Assembly (NCBI GenBank): GCA_963738835.1
Contig: CAVTYH010000001.1
Location: 1,178,001 to 1,242,000, forward strand
DNA from: CAVTYH01 sp963738835
GTDB lineage: Bacteria > Planctomycetota > Planctomycetia > Pirellulales > JADZDJ01
Length of the DNA stretch: 64,000 bases
Direction: 5' to 3'
In this document: piece after piece, positions 38,210 to 46,814 of the stretch
Numbering within the stretch: position 1 is the first letter of the stretch
How the letters are laid out: every line of letters starts with the position of its first letter
Position numbers and translations under genes: made by a program
The notes under the pieces: generated by a model
Seen by the model: the letters and a program-made list of their open reading frames with translations, nothing else
The model's database searches: none
What the model was told of the DNA's origin: nothing

Positions 38210-39400
38210 ATGATTGCAGAGCAAGTCAAGGATGTTGCTCTCGAGGCGGAAGTCATCAAGTCGTTGGGCGCGCTCCAAGGCGTACTGACGGAGTGGCAAC
38301 ATTTTCTTGGCGACGGCGTCCAAGGCAACAACCTCTTTAACGATCCTGCGCATATTGAACTGCGGCTGAGGACCGAAAACCACACAATCCCTTGGATTGT
38401 GATTTTGCGTCGCGGCGGCAGAATTCGTTGTATTGCGCCTTGTTACTTGTGCGACGGGCCCTTTGTTGTTCAGCTGAGCGTCGTTAAGTTGGCATCGTTT
38501 CGGGCGAAGCAGTTAAAAATCTTTGGCGACGATTTCATTGTTGCCTTGGAAGAAGACACTAAGGTTTGTTTTGATCTGATTTTCGAAACGCTCCGCCGCC
38601 AACCGACGCTTTTTCAATTCGTTCTGATCGACAAGCTAATCGCGGAAACTCCACTTTGGGAATATTGTCAGGCCAATTGCCATGGCGACCGAGGATTTAG
38701 ATTGTATTTAGCTTCGCCGCAGTTGGAAAAGCTGCACAAAATTCGAATTGAGGCCGAGCACGATCATTACATGGCTTCTCTCAGTCCGAAGACCCGTCAG
38801 AATCTTCGCCGAACGGCCCGGAAGTTGTGTGAAGATCATCAGGCGCGGCTTGAAAGAATCACAGCACCCGAACAGGTCCCTCGTTTCCTTGAACAGCTCG
38901 ATGAGGTTTTTCGCGACACTTGGCAGGCAAAGACGTTCGGCTATCAGCCGCGCAACACGGACGCGCAGCTTCGATATCTTCACAGCATCGCGCAGTTGGG
39001 CTGGTTGCGGTCCTATCTGCTGAGCAATGACCAAGGCCCCATCGCGTACGACTTGGCATTCCAATACGGCGACACCTTTTACGCAGAAGAAATCGGTTTT
39101 GCTCAAGCCTGGGCAGATTATGGACCGGGCTCGGTCTTGATGCACCTGTTCATCGAGGATCTCCACCACCATCAACCCCCGAAGCATCTCGATTTTGGTG
39201 TCGGCGATGCTCCGTACAAACGCAGTTTCTCCAACTTCGAACAGGTCGCTGCATCAGTCTTTTTGGTTCCACGCAACCGCTGGCGATTGATTATGGCGCT
39301 GCAACGGGGTCTAAATGCCGTCGATCGCAACGTGCGTAAAGTGCTGATTGCGCTGAAACTGGACCGAGTTGTCCGAAAACTCCTCAAGCGGCAGCATTAA
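38210..39400 (+). CDS. CelD/BcsL-type GNAT acyltransferase, copy E
   Basis: 396 residues starting at the ATG 38210. It has TEWQHFLGDGVQGNNLFNDP, IPWIVILRRGGRIRCIAPCY, SPKTRQNLRRTARKLCEDHQ, FRDTWQAKTFGYQPRNTDAQ, GPIAYDLAFQYGDTFYAEEI and YGPGSVLMHLFIEDLH. It is transcribed divergently from copy D, with about 190 bp between the two start codons that must hold both promoters. It is close to copy A in the basic helix. Intact. Confidence 0.8.
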   Translation: MIAEQVKDVALEAEVIKSLGALQGVLTEWQHFLGDGVQGNNLFNDPAHIELRLRTENHTIPWIVILRRGGRIRCIAPCYLCDGPFVVQLSVVKLASFRAKQLKIFGDDFIVALEEDTKVCFDLIFETLRRQPTLFQFVLIDKLIAETPLWEYCQANCHGDRGFRLYLASPQLEKLHKIRIEAEHDHYMASLSPKTRQNLRRTARKLCEDHQARLERITAPEQVPRFLEQLDEVFRDTWQAKTFGYQPRNTDAQLRYLHSIAQLGWLRSYLLSNDQGPIAYDLAFQYGDTFYAEEIGFAQAWADYGPGSVLMHLFIEDLHHHQPPKHLDFGVGDAPYKRSFSNFEQVAASVFLVPRNRWRLIMALQRGLNAVDRNVRKVLIALKLDRVVRKLLKRQH

Positions 39401-39465
39401 AATTGGCACGACCAATGGTCGAAGAACTAGTTCATGATCGTCTAGTGCTTCGAAAAGGAATTGTG

Positions 39466-40101
39466 TCACAGCCAACTTATTCCAAACCGCAGATCGATCC
39501 CTCGTGATTCTAAGTGCGGTAGGACGATGTCGAGCACGTTGACGACCCACGGGTTGTCGTCATGGAACAGAATAATGTCTCCAGGACTAACGCTCTCACA
39601 TAGTCGCCGGCCACAATCTAACGCTGCTTGTTCGTTGCGAAGCTTCCAGTCGTCGGAGTCGGCCGACCACAGGATATGCTGTAAACCAAGCAGACGAGGA
39701 GTTAGCAACGCCCCAGCGCTACGCCGGCCCATCGGCGCCCGAAAGTATCTGGGCGTGTGACCCGTAAGATCTTTTAGCAGCGATTGGCAACGACGTACGT
39801 CCCACAGATATCGTACGGGCCATGGGTCCTTCTCTATCGCGTGCGCATACGTGTGGTTGCCGATTACGTGGCCTTCCGCGAGAATTCGATTTAACAAGTG
39901 CGGCGCTTTGTCGATGCGACTGCCCACCACAAAAAACAAAGCGCGGGCGTGGTAAAGTGCCAGCCGGTCCAAAACGGCGGGAGTCACTTCGGGATGCGGG
40001 CCATCGTCAAATGTCAAGAGCACCGCGTTGCCGCCGCTTAGCTTCCTACGGCGACCAAAAACTTTGTCGAGGGCATGCGCCATGATTGAGAGAACAAACA
40101 T
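39466..40101 (-). CDS. Polysaccharide deacetylase (NodB type)
   Basis: About 211 residues, NodB domain only. Motif 1 is AVLLTFDDGPHPEVTPAVLD, motif 2 GHVIGNHTYAHAIEKDPW, motif 3 RYFRAPMGRRSAG, and the C-terminal ILFHDDNPWVVNVLD is present. All metal ligands and the catalytic Asp are present. It lacks the DUF3473 tail of the deacetylase at 3388 and is on the opposite strand. In-frame starts are GTG 40110, ATG 40101 and ATG 40083. It converges with copy E, 65 bp apart. Confidence 0.88.
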   Translation of the reverse strand: MFVLSIMAHALDKVFGRRRKLSGGNAVLLTFDDGPHPEVTPAVLDRLALYHARALFFVVGSRIDKAPHLLNRILAEGHVIGNHTYAHAIEKDPWPVRYLWDVRRCQSLLKDLTGHTPRYFRAPMGRRSAGALLTPRLLGLQHILWSADSDDWKLRNEQAALDCGRRLCESVSPGDIILFHDDNPWVVNVLDIVLPHLESRGIDLRFGISWL

Positions 40102-40110
40102 CCTCGGCAC

Positions 40111-40399
40111 CCATCGGCTGTAGCTTTTTACGTGCGTAAGTGAATTGCTTAAGTATGCTATGAAACAACCCCATTTGTCATCTCAACCGATGTAATCTTT
40201 TGTCATTGTCGATCGCTGTTTTGGCCTAGATCGGAAAACTGGGCGGATCGCAGCTTTGTTCGATAGCGCTGCTTCGCACGATCCAATGCCCAGGGAAACT
40301 AGTATCGTCTCAAATTTAGCAAGGGCGGATGAAGTGTGGCCAGCGATTTTATCCGCGCTCTCTTTCCGATCGATCGAACGGCGGCTCCGGCCATAGAAC
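40111..40399. other. Intergenic, nothing recognised
   Basis: About 290 bp between the deacetylase start and the end of the broken asparagine-synthase-like gene. I see no conserved coding sequence, hairpin with a T-tract, or repeat here. Confidence 0.5.
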
Positions 40400-41739
40400 T
40401 CATGGAATTGATCCAGGCATCGCCGCGGATGCTGCGCCATGGGGCGCTCGCCAGTTACGCCACCACTGACCGCGGTTTTCTCGCAGCCACGCAAGATAAT
40501 CGACATACCCCGCAGGCGTCAAAAACTCGCGGTCCCACCAGAGGAAAGGCTCCGCCGCTTTCTTTTCCATTCCAAATAAATGTCAAGCCACACCAGCCTC
40601 TTCGACAAGCCGGCGACAAATGGGGCGGTTGTAGCCACTGTTGGCAATTACATAGGTCTGCATTTCGGCCGATTGGCTGATCGCAGCGATACTGCTCGCG
40701 CAATAGCGCCAAAAAAAGTCACGGGGCAGTTTAGGAAACCAGCCCAGAGCCGAAACTCGGTTAGCCCCAGCCCGGAGATGCCGCGGCTCAATGGCAACTC
40801 GGAACCGGCGTCGCGCTGGTCCTGGTCCCAAATCACGTCGCCGAAGTACCCAGTCAACAGCAGTTTGCCGGTAACGAATTCTTCTCCCCCGGTGAAAATC
40901 ACGGGGCCATGCTGACCACTTGCGAAAGCCGGCACTTCTGGAAGCTGTCGCTTCTGCCATGCGCTTTGTTCGACAGCGACCAGCTCCATGCCCAAAACAC
41001 CAGCGATTTCGGACCCGCTATCGTCTTGCCCCTGATTAGCGGTGGTGAACGTTAACGCCCGTTGGCATCCGCAATGAGCCGCGATCGCCGCCACAGCCGG
41101 CCAATCGTAGCCTGTCGAAATCGTGGCGAGCATCTCGAACCTGGAATGCTTCCGGCGGGAGTCACGCGCATTGCTGGCGATCGCTGCCAGCTGGGCGGTG
41201 AGATAGTCCACATATTCCCGATAGCAGCCAAACTCGGGTGCATACTCCGGTTTGGATTCGGCGGTGAGTGTGTGCCCATTCCAGGTTAAATTATCGGCGT
41301 GAATCAATTGCACTGGCCCGGCCGACGTCGCCAGGACTTTGCGATACGCACCGACAAACGGCGCGTTGTTATCGCGATTATGTCGTGAGTAACTGGCATG
41401 TAACGAGGCCTGAGCCGCATGCAACAAGCAGGGCAGCGAGTTAGAAACAAGCACGGCGCCGCTGTGGTGTACGAACTGCAAACGGTCGACCGTGGCTGAC
41501 GAACTGACGAAGGTAATTCTGTTATTCCGGCATCGTCCGCCGCTGCCACTTACAACATCTGCGCAGTCAATTTCGCCGGCCGAAAAATCCCCTGCCCAGG
41601 CGGCTTCGCAAAACCAATCCTCGAACGTCTCGACTTTTGGTCCCTGGTAAATCTGAACGGCTTCACAATCCGCTCGACAGACGGCTAGCCAGGCCAGCGG
41701 CGGCCAATCGCGAACCAGCTCGTGTTTCAAGTGCAACAT
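40400..41739 (-). pseudogene. Asparagine-synthase-like protein, glutaminase Cys absent, frameshifted
   Basis: The main frame from the ATG 41739 has a remnant of an N-terminal domain (LQFVHHSGAVLVSNSLPCLL) and a PP-loop-like region EMLATISTGYDWPAVAAIAA where the usual SGGxDS reads STGYDW. ALTFTTANQGQDDSGSEIAG and LLLTGYFGDVIWDQDQRD follow. Near 40735 the frame changes (FFWRYCASSIAAISQ, ANSGYNRPICRRLVEEAG) and again near 40590 (KKAAEPFLWWDREFLTPAGY, YLAWLRENRGQWW) to a stop at 40400. Relatives activate carboxylates as acyl-adenylates; with this altered loop activity is doubtful. Confidence 0.65.
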
Positions 41740-42015
41740 CGTGATGCAATCCAATGCTCATACGCTACAGAATCGGCAAGCCAGACTTTCTTCACATCGA
41801 CATCGCATCCTGGCCATAATGAACGCTTCGCATCGGCTTTACCGCGGTTCTGCTCGATAAGGCACATCTCCAACAAGCGGTGAAAACGGTACGATACACT
41901 GAATCGACGGGCATGGCGAAGTGGCTTAGCCCGCACGTCGCCTGCGACGCTGCTTTATGCTGACAATCTCTCCAATATTTGATCCCAGTTGGTGCGAGAA
42001 CGTCCTTTCCAGGAA
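41740..42015. other. Intergenic or remnant, unassigned
   Basis: About 275 bp between the Pth end and the asparagine-synthase-like start. Short minus-strand open pieces exist (for example around 41760-41930, with FHRLLEMCLIEQNRGKADAK) but none matches a family I recognise. No tRNA-like T-loop or terminator was seen. Confidence 0.4.
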
Positions 42016-42982
42016 TCAACCAGTTGGATGTTTGGCGTGCAGTTCGACCATTTCCATAACGCGGTTAGTGGCTTCCGCGCAGGATTCCTCGATCAATTCC
42101 CGCTGGGCCGCATTGAAAGAGGTTAAGACGTATTTCGCAATCGACTGGCCATGACTTGGCTTGCCCACGCCAATTTTGACTCGGCGAAATGCCTCACTTT
42201 GAAACGCCACGATGAGCGATTGCACTCCTCGGTGTCCGCCGGCGACTCCCGTTCATATGCTTACGCACCACGCCAAGGTCGAGATTAATGTCGTCCTGAA
42301 TAAGCACGACCTGTTCCGGGCTGAATCCGAGCCGCTGCGCCATGCGCGCCAACAGCGGACCGGTGCCGTTCATTTCAGTCGCCGATTTCAGCAGCAACAG
42401 GTGTTGGCTTTGGAATTGCGCGTGAGCCTGCATTCCAGATTCTCCTTGCAACCACGTCGCCTGTAACTTCTCGGCCAGCAGGTCCAGCGCCTTTTGTCCC
42501 ACGTTGTGAGGCGTGCCCTGATACTTCCTGCCGGGGTTCCCCAAACCCACGATGATTTGTGTTGCACAGGCATTCGCAACGGCTTTAGGGCCATGCTCGT
42601 TTTCCTGTGACTCAGGCACAAAGCGGCCCCGACTATCGACAGAATCGGAGTTATTTAAGAGACCATTCTGGTTCAGCGAGCGGCGATGATCGGGCCCTTG
42701 GTTCCAATGATGTACGATTTGCTCTAGAAAATCGGCCTTGTCCGAGCCCTTGAGCAAGACCAAATCGTCCGATCTCAGATAACCGCGCAGGAAATTTCGA
42801 AGCTGAGTCACTGTGGCAAAGGCCTTCAAGGCGTGATTTTCCGCGTGCCGCCTGGCGCAGAGCGCCATGGAGGCGTGATAGCCGACGAAAATCACCAAGT
42901 CGGTTACCTCTAGAGCCTGCTTGGCAGTTCGAGAATATTTAATGGCTGAATTTCCTCGGTAGTCGGAAATCGTTCCCAAGAC
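42016..42982 (-). CDS. Mur-ligase-like C-terminus read through into peptidyl-tRNA hydrolase
   Basis: One open frame starts at the IS element with the C-terminal Mur ligase domain (VLGTISDYRGNSAIKYSRTA, LVIFVGYHASMALCARR, SDDLVLLKGSDKADFLEQIV). It continues without a stop through a linker of about 45 residues into a complete Pth: IIVGLGNPGRKYQGTPHNVG (catalytic Asn and His), EMNGTG and LIQDDINLDLG. After a one-base shift near 42240 come GVQSLIVAFQSEAFRRVKIG and GKPSHGQSIAKYVLTSF. Pth releases peptides from peptidyl-tRNA. The usual pth neighbours (rplY/ctc, rpsF) are absent. The fusion could be real or caused by an indel removing a stop in the linker. Confidence 0.75.
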
Positions 42983-43005
42983 TAAGAAGGTGTTTGTTAA
43001 ACGCT
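42983..43005 (+). repeat. IS5-type terminal inverted repeat, left
   Basis: Perfect 23-bp inverted copy of 43890-43912; it starts TAAGAAGGTG. Confidence 0.9.
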
Positions 43006-43006
43006 G

Positions 43007-43818
43007 TCAGCGGTTTTGTGGCGTCGAGGGACGGCAGAGTCGGTGGAGCATGAACTGGATCATGGCAATTTGGATCATGGCTTCGCTGTTTTCGACGAGT
43101 TCCTCGTAGTCTTTGCTCAGCCGCCGGGCGTGGCCCAGCCAGGCGAAGGTACGTTCGACAATCCAGCGTTTGGGAAGAATTTGGAAACCAACCTGTTCAC
43201 CAAGCTTTCGCACGATCTCCAATACCCAGCCACACCACTGCATCAACCCATCCACGAGCCTTCCAGCATAACCGCCGTCCGCCCAGACGAGCTTCATCGT
43301 CGGAAACAACGTCGCCGCCTTGAAGAACAACAATTTGGCTCCATCACGGTCTTGGATCGCAGCGGAATGCACGACCACCGCCAACAGCAACCCCAACGTC
43401 TCGATCAGGAGATGCCGCTTGCGACCGTTGATCTTCTTCCCCGCATCATACCCATGAATCCCCCTTTTTCGGTCGTCTTCACCGCTTGGCTATCGACGAT
43501 TCCGGCCGTCGGCTGGGGGTCTTTTCCCTCCGCCACGCGTACTGCGCGGCGGAGGGCATCATTGATTTGTTCCCACACTCCCGCTGGGGTCCATTCGCGA
43601 AAGTCATCGTAAACCGTTTGCCAAGCGGGGAAATCATGCGGCATCCCGCGCCCAGTCCAACCCTGTTTATTCATGTAAAAAATGGCGTTCACAATTTCCC
43701 GCTGGGAAATCCAGGGCAGATTGCCCCGCGGCGGGTGTGGAGGCACCAGGGGACGAATCATCGCCCATTCGGCATCCGTCACATCACTCTCGTACGACGC
43801 TCTGGCTGGGGTCTTCAT
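43007..43818 (-). CDS. IS5-family DDE transposase, two overlapping frames
   Basis: The first frame (43818 to 43405) has SDVTDAEWAMIRPLVPPHPP, ISQREIVNAIFYMNKQG and the first catalytic Asp in AGIVDSQAVKTTEKGG. The second frame (to 43007) has LVWADGGYAGRLVDGLM (second Asp) and ILPKRWIVERTFAWLGHARR (Glu). The switch lies at a run of five A then five G (minus strand, about 43470-43460). There a -1 slip yields the normal IS5 sequence GYDAGKKINGRKRHLLIE. This fits the programmed frameshift known in the IS427 group, so the element may be active. Confidence 0.9.
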
Positions 43819-43889
43819 CGTGGGGACTCCCGAAGTAAAAGTTCCGCCCCCTACGCAATCGTATCCCGAGCGTCCAGCCCTGCGACGCT

Positions 43890-43912
43890 AGCGTTTAACA
43901 AACACCTTCTTA
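43890..43912 (-). repeat. IS5-type terminal inverted repeat, right
   Basis: Perfect 23-bp inverted copy of 42983-43005; it ends CACCTTCTTA. Confidence 0.9.
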
Positions 43913-44743
43913 GACCTTTCGCTTGGCGGTGGCTTGGCGCAGGAACTCGAGCGAGGCAGGAATGGTCCAGAGCGGAGCCTTCTGGTCATCGCGGATGAAA
44001 GTGATGCCTTCGGGGGTCGTTACCGGGCACATTCGGCCATCGACGGGAGGAACCCTGGCGATTGCTGCGGCAGCCGTGGTTAGTGGAATTCCCAGCACCG
44101 TGCCGACAACCAAGGCAGCCAAGACATTGGGCACCCAGTGAGTGCCGCACAATTGGGTTGCCACATCGATGGTTTGGCCTTCGTACAGGGCCGTAAACGA
44201 TAAACGCTGCGGCCAAGCGCTGGCCCGCATCATGGCCGCTGGCGAAAGGCCATAGGTAATTACCCTCCCGACGCAGCGGTTCCGCATTTCCAAGACGCGC
44301 GGGTCGTCGGCGTTCAGCACCGCGGTTCCCTCCGGGGGCAGCCCTACGACGAGTTTGCTCTTTTCCGCCGCGATGGCCTCGACACTGCCGACAAACTAAT
44401 ATGATCCATGCCAATGTTGGTCACCACGCCGATACGCGGCCGGACCAACTCGAGTTGCTCTTCTAATGGCGTGCGCGTTTGACCGACGGCGGCAATTTCC
44501 AGTACGCAGAACTCGTCTCGGGGAGGGTCCGCAAAACCATCCGCGCAACGTGATAATGACCGTTGCAGTTTCCCGGATTTTTCCGCCCACGGAAGCGACT
44601 GGAGAGAACCGCGGCGATCAACTCTTTGGTGGTCGTTTTGCCGCAACTGCCGGTCACGCCAATAAACACCGGCTGCTTAAGAAAACAGACCGGTAAAAAC
44701 GACATGTCCGCTGCAACACGGCGCGTTTAAGAGGCTGCAACAT
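43913..44743 (-). CDS. Mur-ligase-like protein lacking the UDP-binding domain, N-terminal portion, frameshifted
   Basis: From the ATG 44743 a short Arg-rich helix (LKRAVLQRTCRFYRSVFL) leads, after a shift near 44670, to the ATP-binding loop VFIGVTGSCGKTTTKELIAA. Next come LEIAAVGQTRTPLEEQLELV and IGVVTNIGMDHISL, then after a shift near 44395 AIAAEKSKLVVGLPPEGTAV, LNADDPRVLEM, CGTHWVPNVLAALVVGTVLG and PPVDGRMCPVTTPEGITFIR. These are the central and first part of the C-terminal Mur ligase domains. The roughly 100-residue N-terminal UDP-MurNAc-binding domain of true MurF is missing, and LGDM/LE-type motifs are altered, so this is a paralogue rather than MurF. The IS element splits it from its C-terminus. 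Confidence 0.75.
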
Positions 44744-44889
44744 GGCGTTTCTCTGGGGTGAACGGTCACTGGCCGATCACCATCGTAACATCCAAGAATT
44801 GAGACTTCCACTTTTGGAGTTATGATGTGGTGGTAAGAGATAGCCGCAAATAGGTGGCGCTCGGTCATCCCTACTTTAATCACCGCTGC

Positions 44890-46412
44890 ATGTCGCTGTT
44901 AGCCATTGCTCCCTGGTTTGCAGCCGTTCTGTTGATCATGGCGGCGGTGGGCGCCGCCGCGCAGCAATTCTTGCGGCGCCCGCCGGGTAATTTCTCTGAA
45001 TTGCCAGTCGCAAAACTAGGATCACCCCGGCGCGGCCAGTACCTGATTCTGCTGCTGCTCTTTGCCGGGTTTGCCCTTTACGGCTCGCTCATTCCGTTCC
45101 AGTTCATTTCGCTGGGAATTGCGGAAGCAGGCGAGAGCTTCGCCCACATCTTGCGGCGGAATGTGGTGGTCGATTCGCGCAGCGATTGGCTCGCCAACGT
45201 ACTGCTGGCTGTACCGCTGGGCTTCTGCGGGTTAGCGGCGCTGGCGGTCGATCGACCCCGCTCGGCGCGATTGCTGTGGCAAATCGCCTTGGTGATTGCC
45301 GTGTGCGCCGCCTTCAGCACCGCTTTGGAATTCCTGCAACTGTGGGTTCCAGCACGGACGTCGTCGCAAAACGATATTGCAGCACAGACGCTGGGCACTA
45401 TGCTGGGCATTGTGTTGTGGATCGTCGCTGGCCAGCACTTTACCAGCTGGGTCCGCGTGTTTTTCGCCACGCGCTGGTCCAATCTGCGCGGTGATCGAAT
45501 CTTGCAATTCTACTGTGTGGTGTTGTTTATCTACGGCGTCCTGCCGCTCGATCTAACCATCAGCCCCGCCCAACTGTACCACAAGTTCCACGACAATTGG
45601 CGAACCGCGTCGCGCCCTGGACGGGAGATGAATTATCGCCAGACCGCATCTCCAGCACGTTGGGCAGTGCGCTGCTGTTTGCCACATTGGGCATGTTGGC
45701 AGCGAGCCGGCGTTCAGGCAGTTTCGACCGGCAACCGGTGATCCAGGCAGCTCTCTGGGGGCTGGGCGTCTCGGCAACGATCGAACTGGCCCAGTTGTTT
45801 GTCGCCAGTCGATCGACGAAGCTCTCCGATGTCCTCGTCGGAACCGCCGCTGCTGCCTTTGGCGGCGCACTTATGCTTTGGATCATGCCCAGTGCCAAAA
45901 CGCCGCCGGATCGCGCCGCAGAAACTCGCAAAACTGCCTGGCGCTGGCAGCTCCTGGCGATATGCGATTCGCTCTGCCTGATCATTGTTTTTTCTGCGCC
46001 CTTCCAATGGTTGAACGATCCGGTGCGAATTGCCAAGCGCTGGAGAAATCTGTGGCAGATCCCCTTCGGATATGCCAAGTACTGGAGCGATCCGCTCGAG
46101 GCGCTCTCGGATGTGATGTTCAAGCTCTTGCTTTTTGCTTCGCTCGGGGCCCTGCTCACGCAAGGTCTGGCAGCGCTGCGAAAGCCGCCCTCGGCAGTCG
46201 ATGCGAGCGCAGCGCGAAAGAAATCAACAGCCCTGCGGCGCTGGTTGATCTTTGCGTTGGCAGTGGTCACTTGTGCCGTCCTGGCAACCGCCATCGAAAT
46301 GCTGCAAGTCTATCTGCCGCCGCATGTGCCAGACCTGACCGACGTGCTGCTGGCCACGGTTGGCGCTAGCGTAGGGGTCTTGGCCGCCGCGTATTCTCAG
46401 CGCCCTCCGTAA
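44890..46412 (+). CDS. VanZ-like membrane protein with three modules, frameshifted
   Basis: Polytopic membrane protein of about 505 residues once a shift near 45597 is corrected. Three VanZ-type modules can be read by the recurring pattern E-x2-Q then a (K/T/S)-x-D loop and G. They are STALEFLQLWVPARTSSQND, SATIELAQLFVASRSTKLSD and ATAIEMLQVYLPPHVPDLTD. Each is followed by a Gly-rich helix, and the first is preceded by SDWLANVLLAVPLGFCGLAA. VanZ proteins are small (about 150-200 residues) and linked to glycopeptide tolerance or envelope functions; a triple form is unusual. The ATG at 44890 is preferred over a GTG at 44854. Confidence 0.8.
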
Positions 46413-46814
46413 CCTGCCGCTGTTGATAATTTCGCGGCAAAAATCCTGTTCCCAGCCACAACCATACCGTGCGCCTGTGCTGGCAATTTGACGGGCCGCC
46501 TTTCTGACCTATGGTTGTAATGCCGGGAAGTGCTTGGGCAAAACCTTGCACGGCGCTACACACATCTCCGGTTTGGAGCATTCGCTCCCGAACGACTTCG
46601 CCTCGACTTCCGACGACATAACTGCCAGCTCCGTCTGCCTCCGCGCAAAAAGGGGAGATGGTTGACCGCAGGTGTCGCTGAATAACAGCCACGATCGCCG
46701 TACCTCTTGCGTAATTGTTTGATCCGTTCGTGCTAGCACGCAAATGCGCGTTTTTTTCCAGGGGTTTCTGCGCCGCACCAAGATACTCTCGATGAGAAGC
46801 TTAGAGGATCTGCC
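46413..46814. other. Intergenic, likely promoter region of the protease gene
   Basis: About 400 bp. Only a good ribosome-binding site (AGAGGA at 46802-46807) could be recognised; promoter boxes cannot be assigned with confidence. Confidence 0.4.

Larger units (their letters stand above)
42983..43912 (-). mobile_element. IS5-family insertion sequence (IS427-like) inside the Mur-ligase gene
   Basis: A 930-bp element bounded by 23-bp perfect terminal inverted repeats (42983-43005 and 43890-43912, core GAAGGTGTTTGTTAAACGCT). It encodes a two-frame transposase. It is flanked by GAC on both sides (42980-42982 and 43913-43915). Removing the element plus one GAC restores the Mur-ligase frame (KRKV joined to LGTISDY), which supports a 3-bp target duplication. 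A TA duplication with the ends shifted inward by two bases also fits the sequence, but leaves a stop after excision. Confidence 0.9.

Noticed and set aside
40400..42015. Lasso-peptide cluster (asparagine-synthase-like cyclase plus protease)
   Set aside because: No precursor peptide, RRE or transglutaminase-like protease could be recognised in the 275 bp upstream; the PP-loop is altered.
42985..43910. TA as target-site duplication of the IS5-type element
   Set aside because: Possible by sequence, but excision would leave a stop; the 3-bp GAC repeat with 23-bp TIRs restores the host frame.
44344..44743. Housekeeping murF
   Set aside because: The UDP-binding domain is absent and conserved motifs differ; no other cell-wall (dcw) genes nearby.
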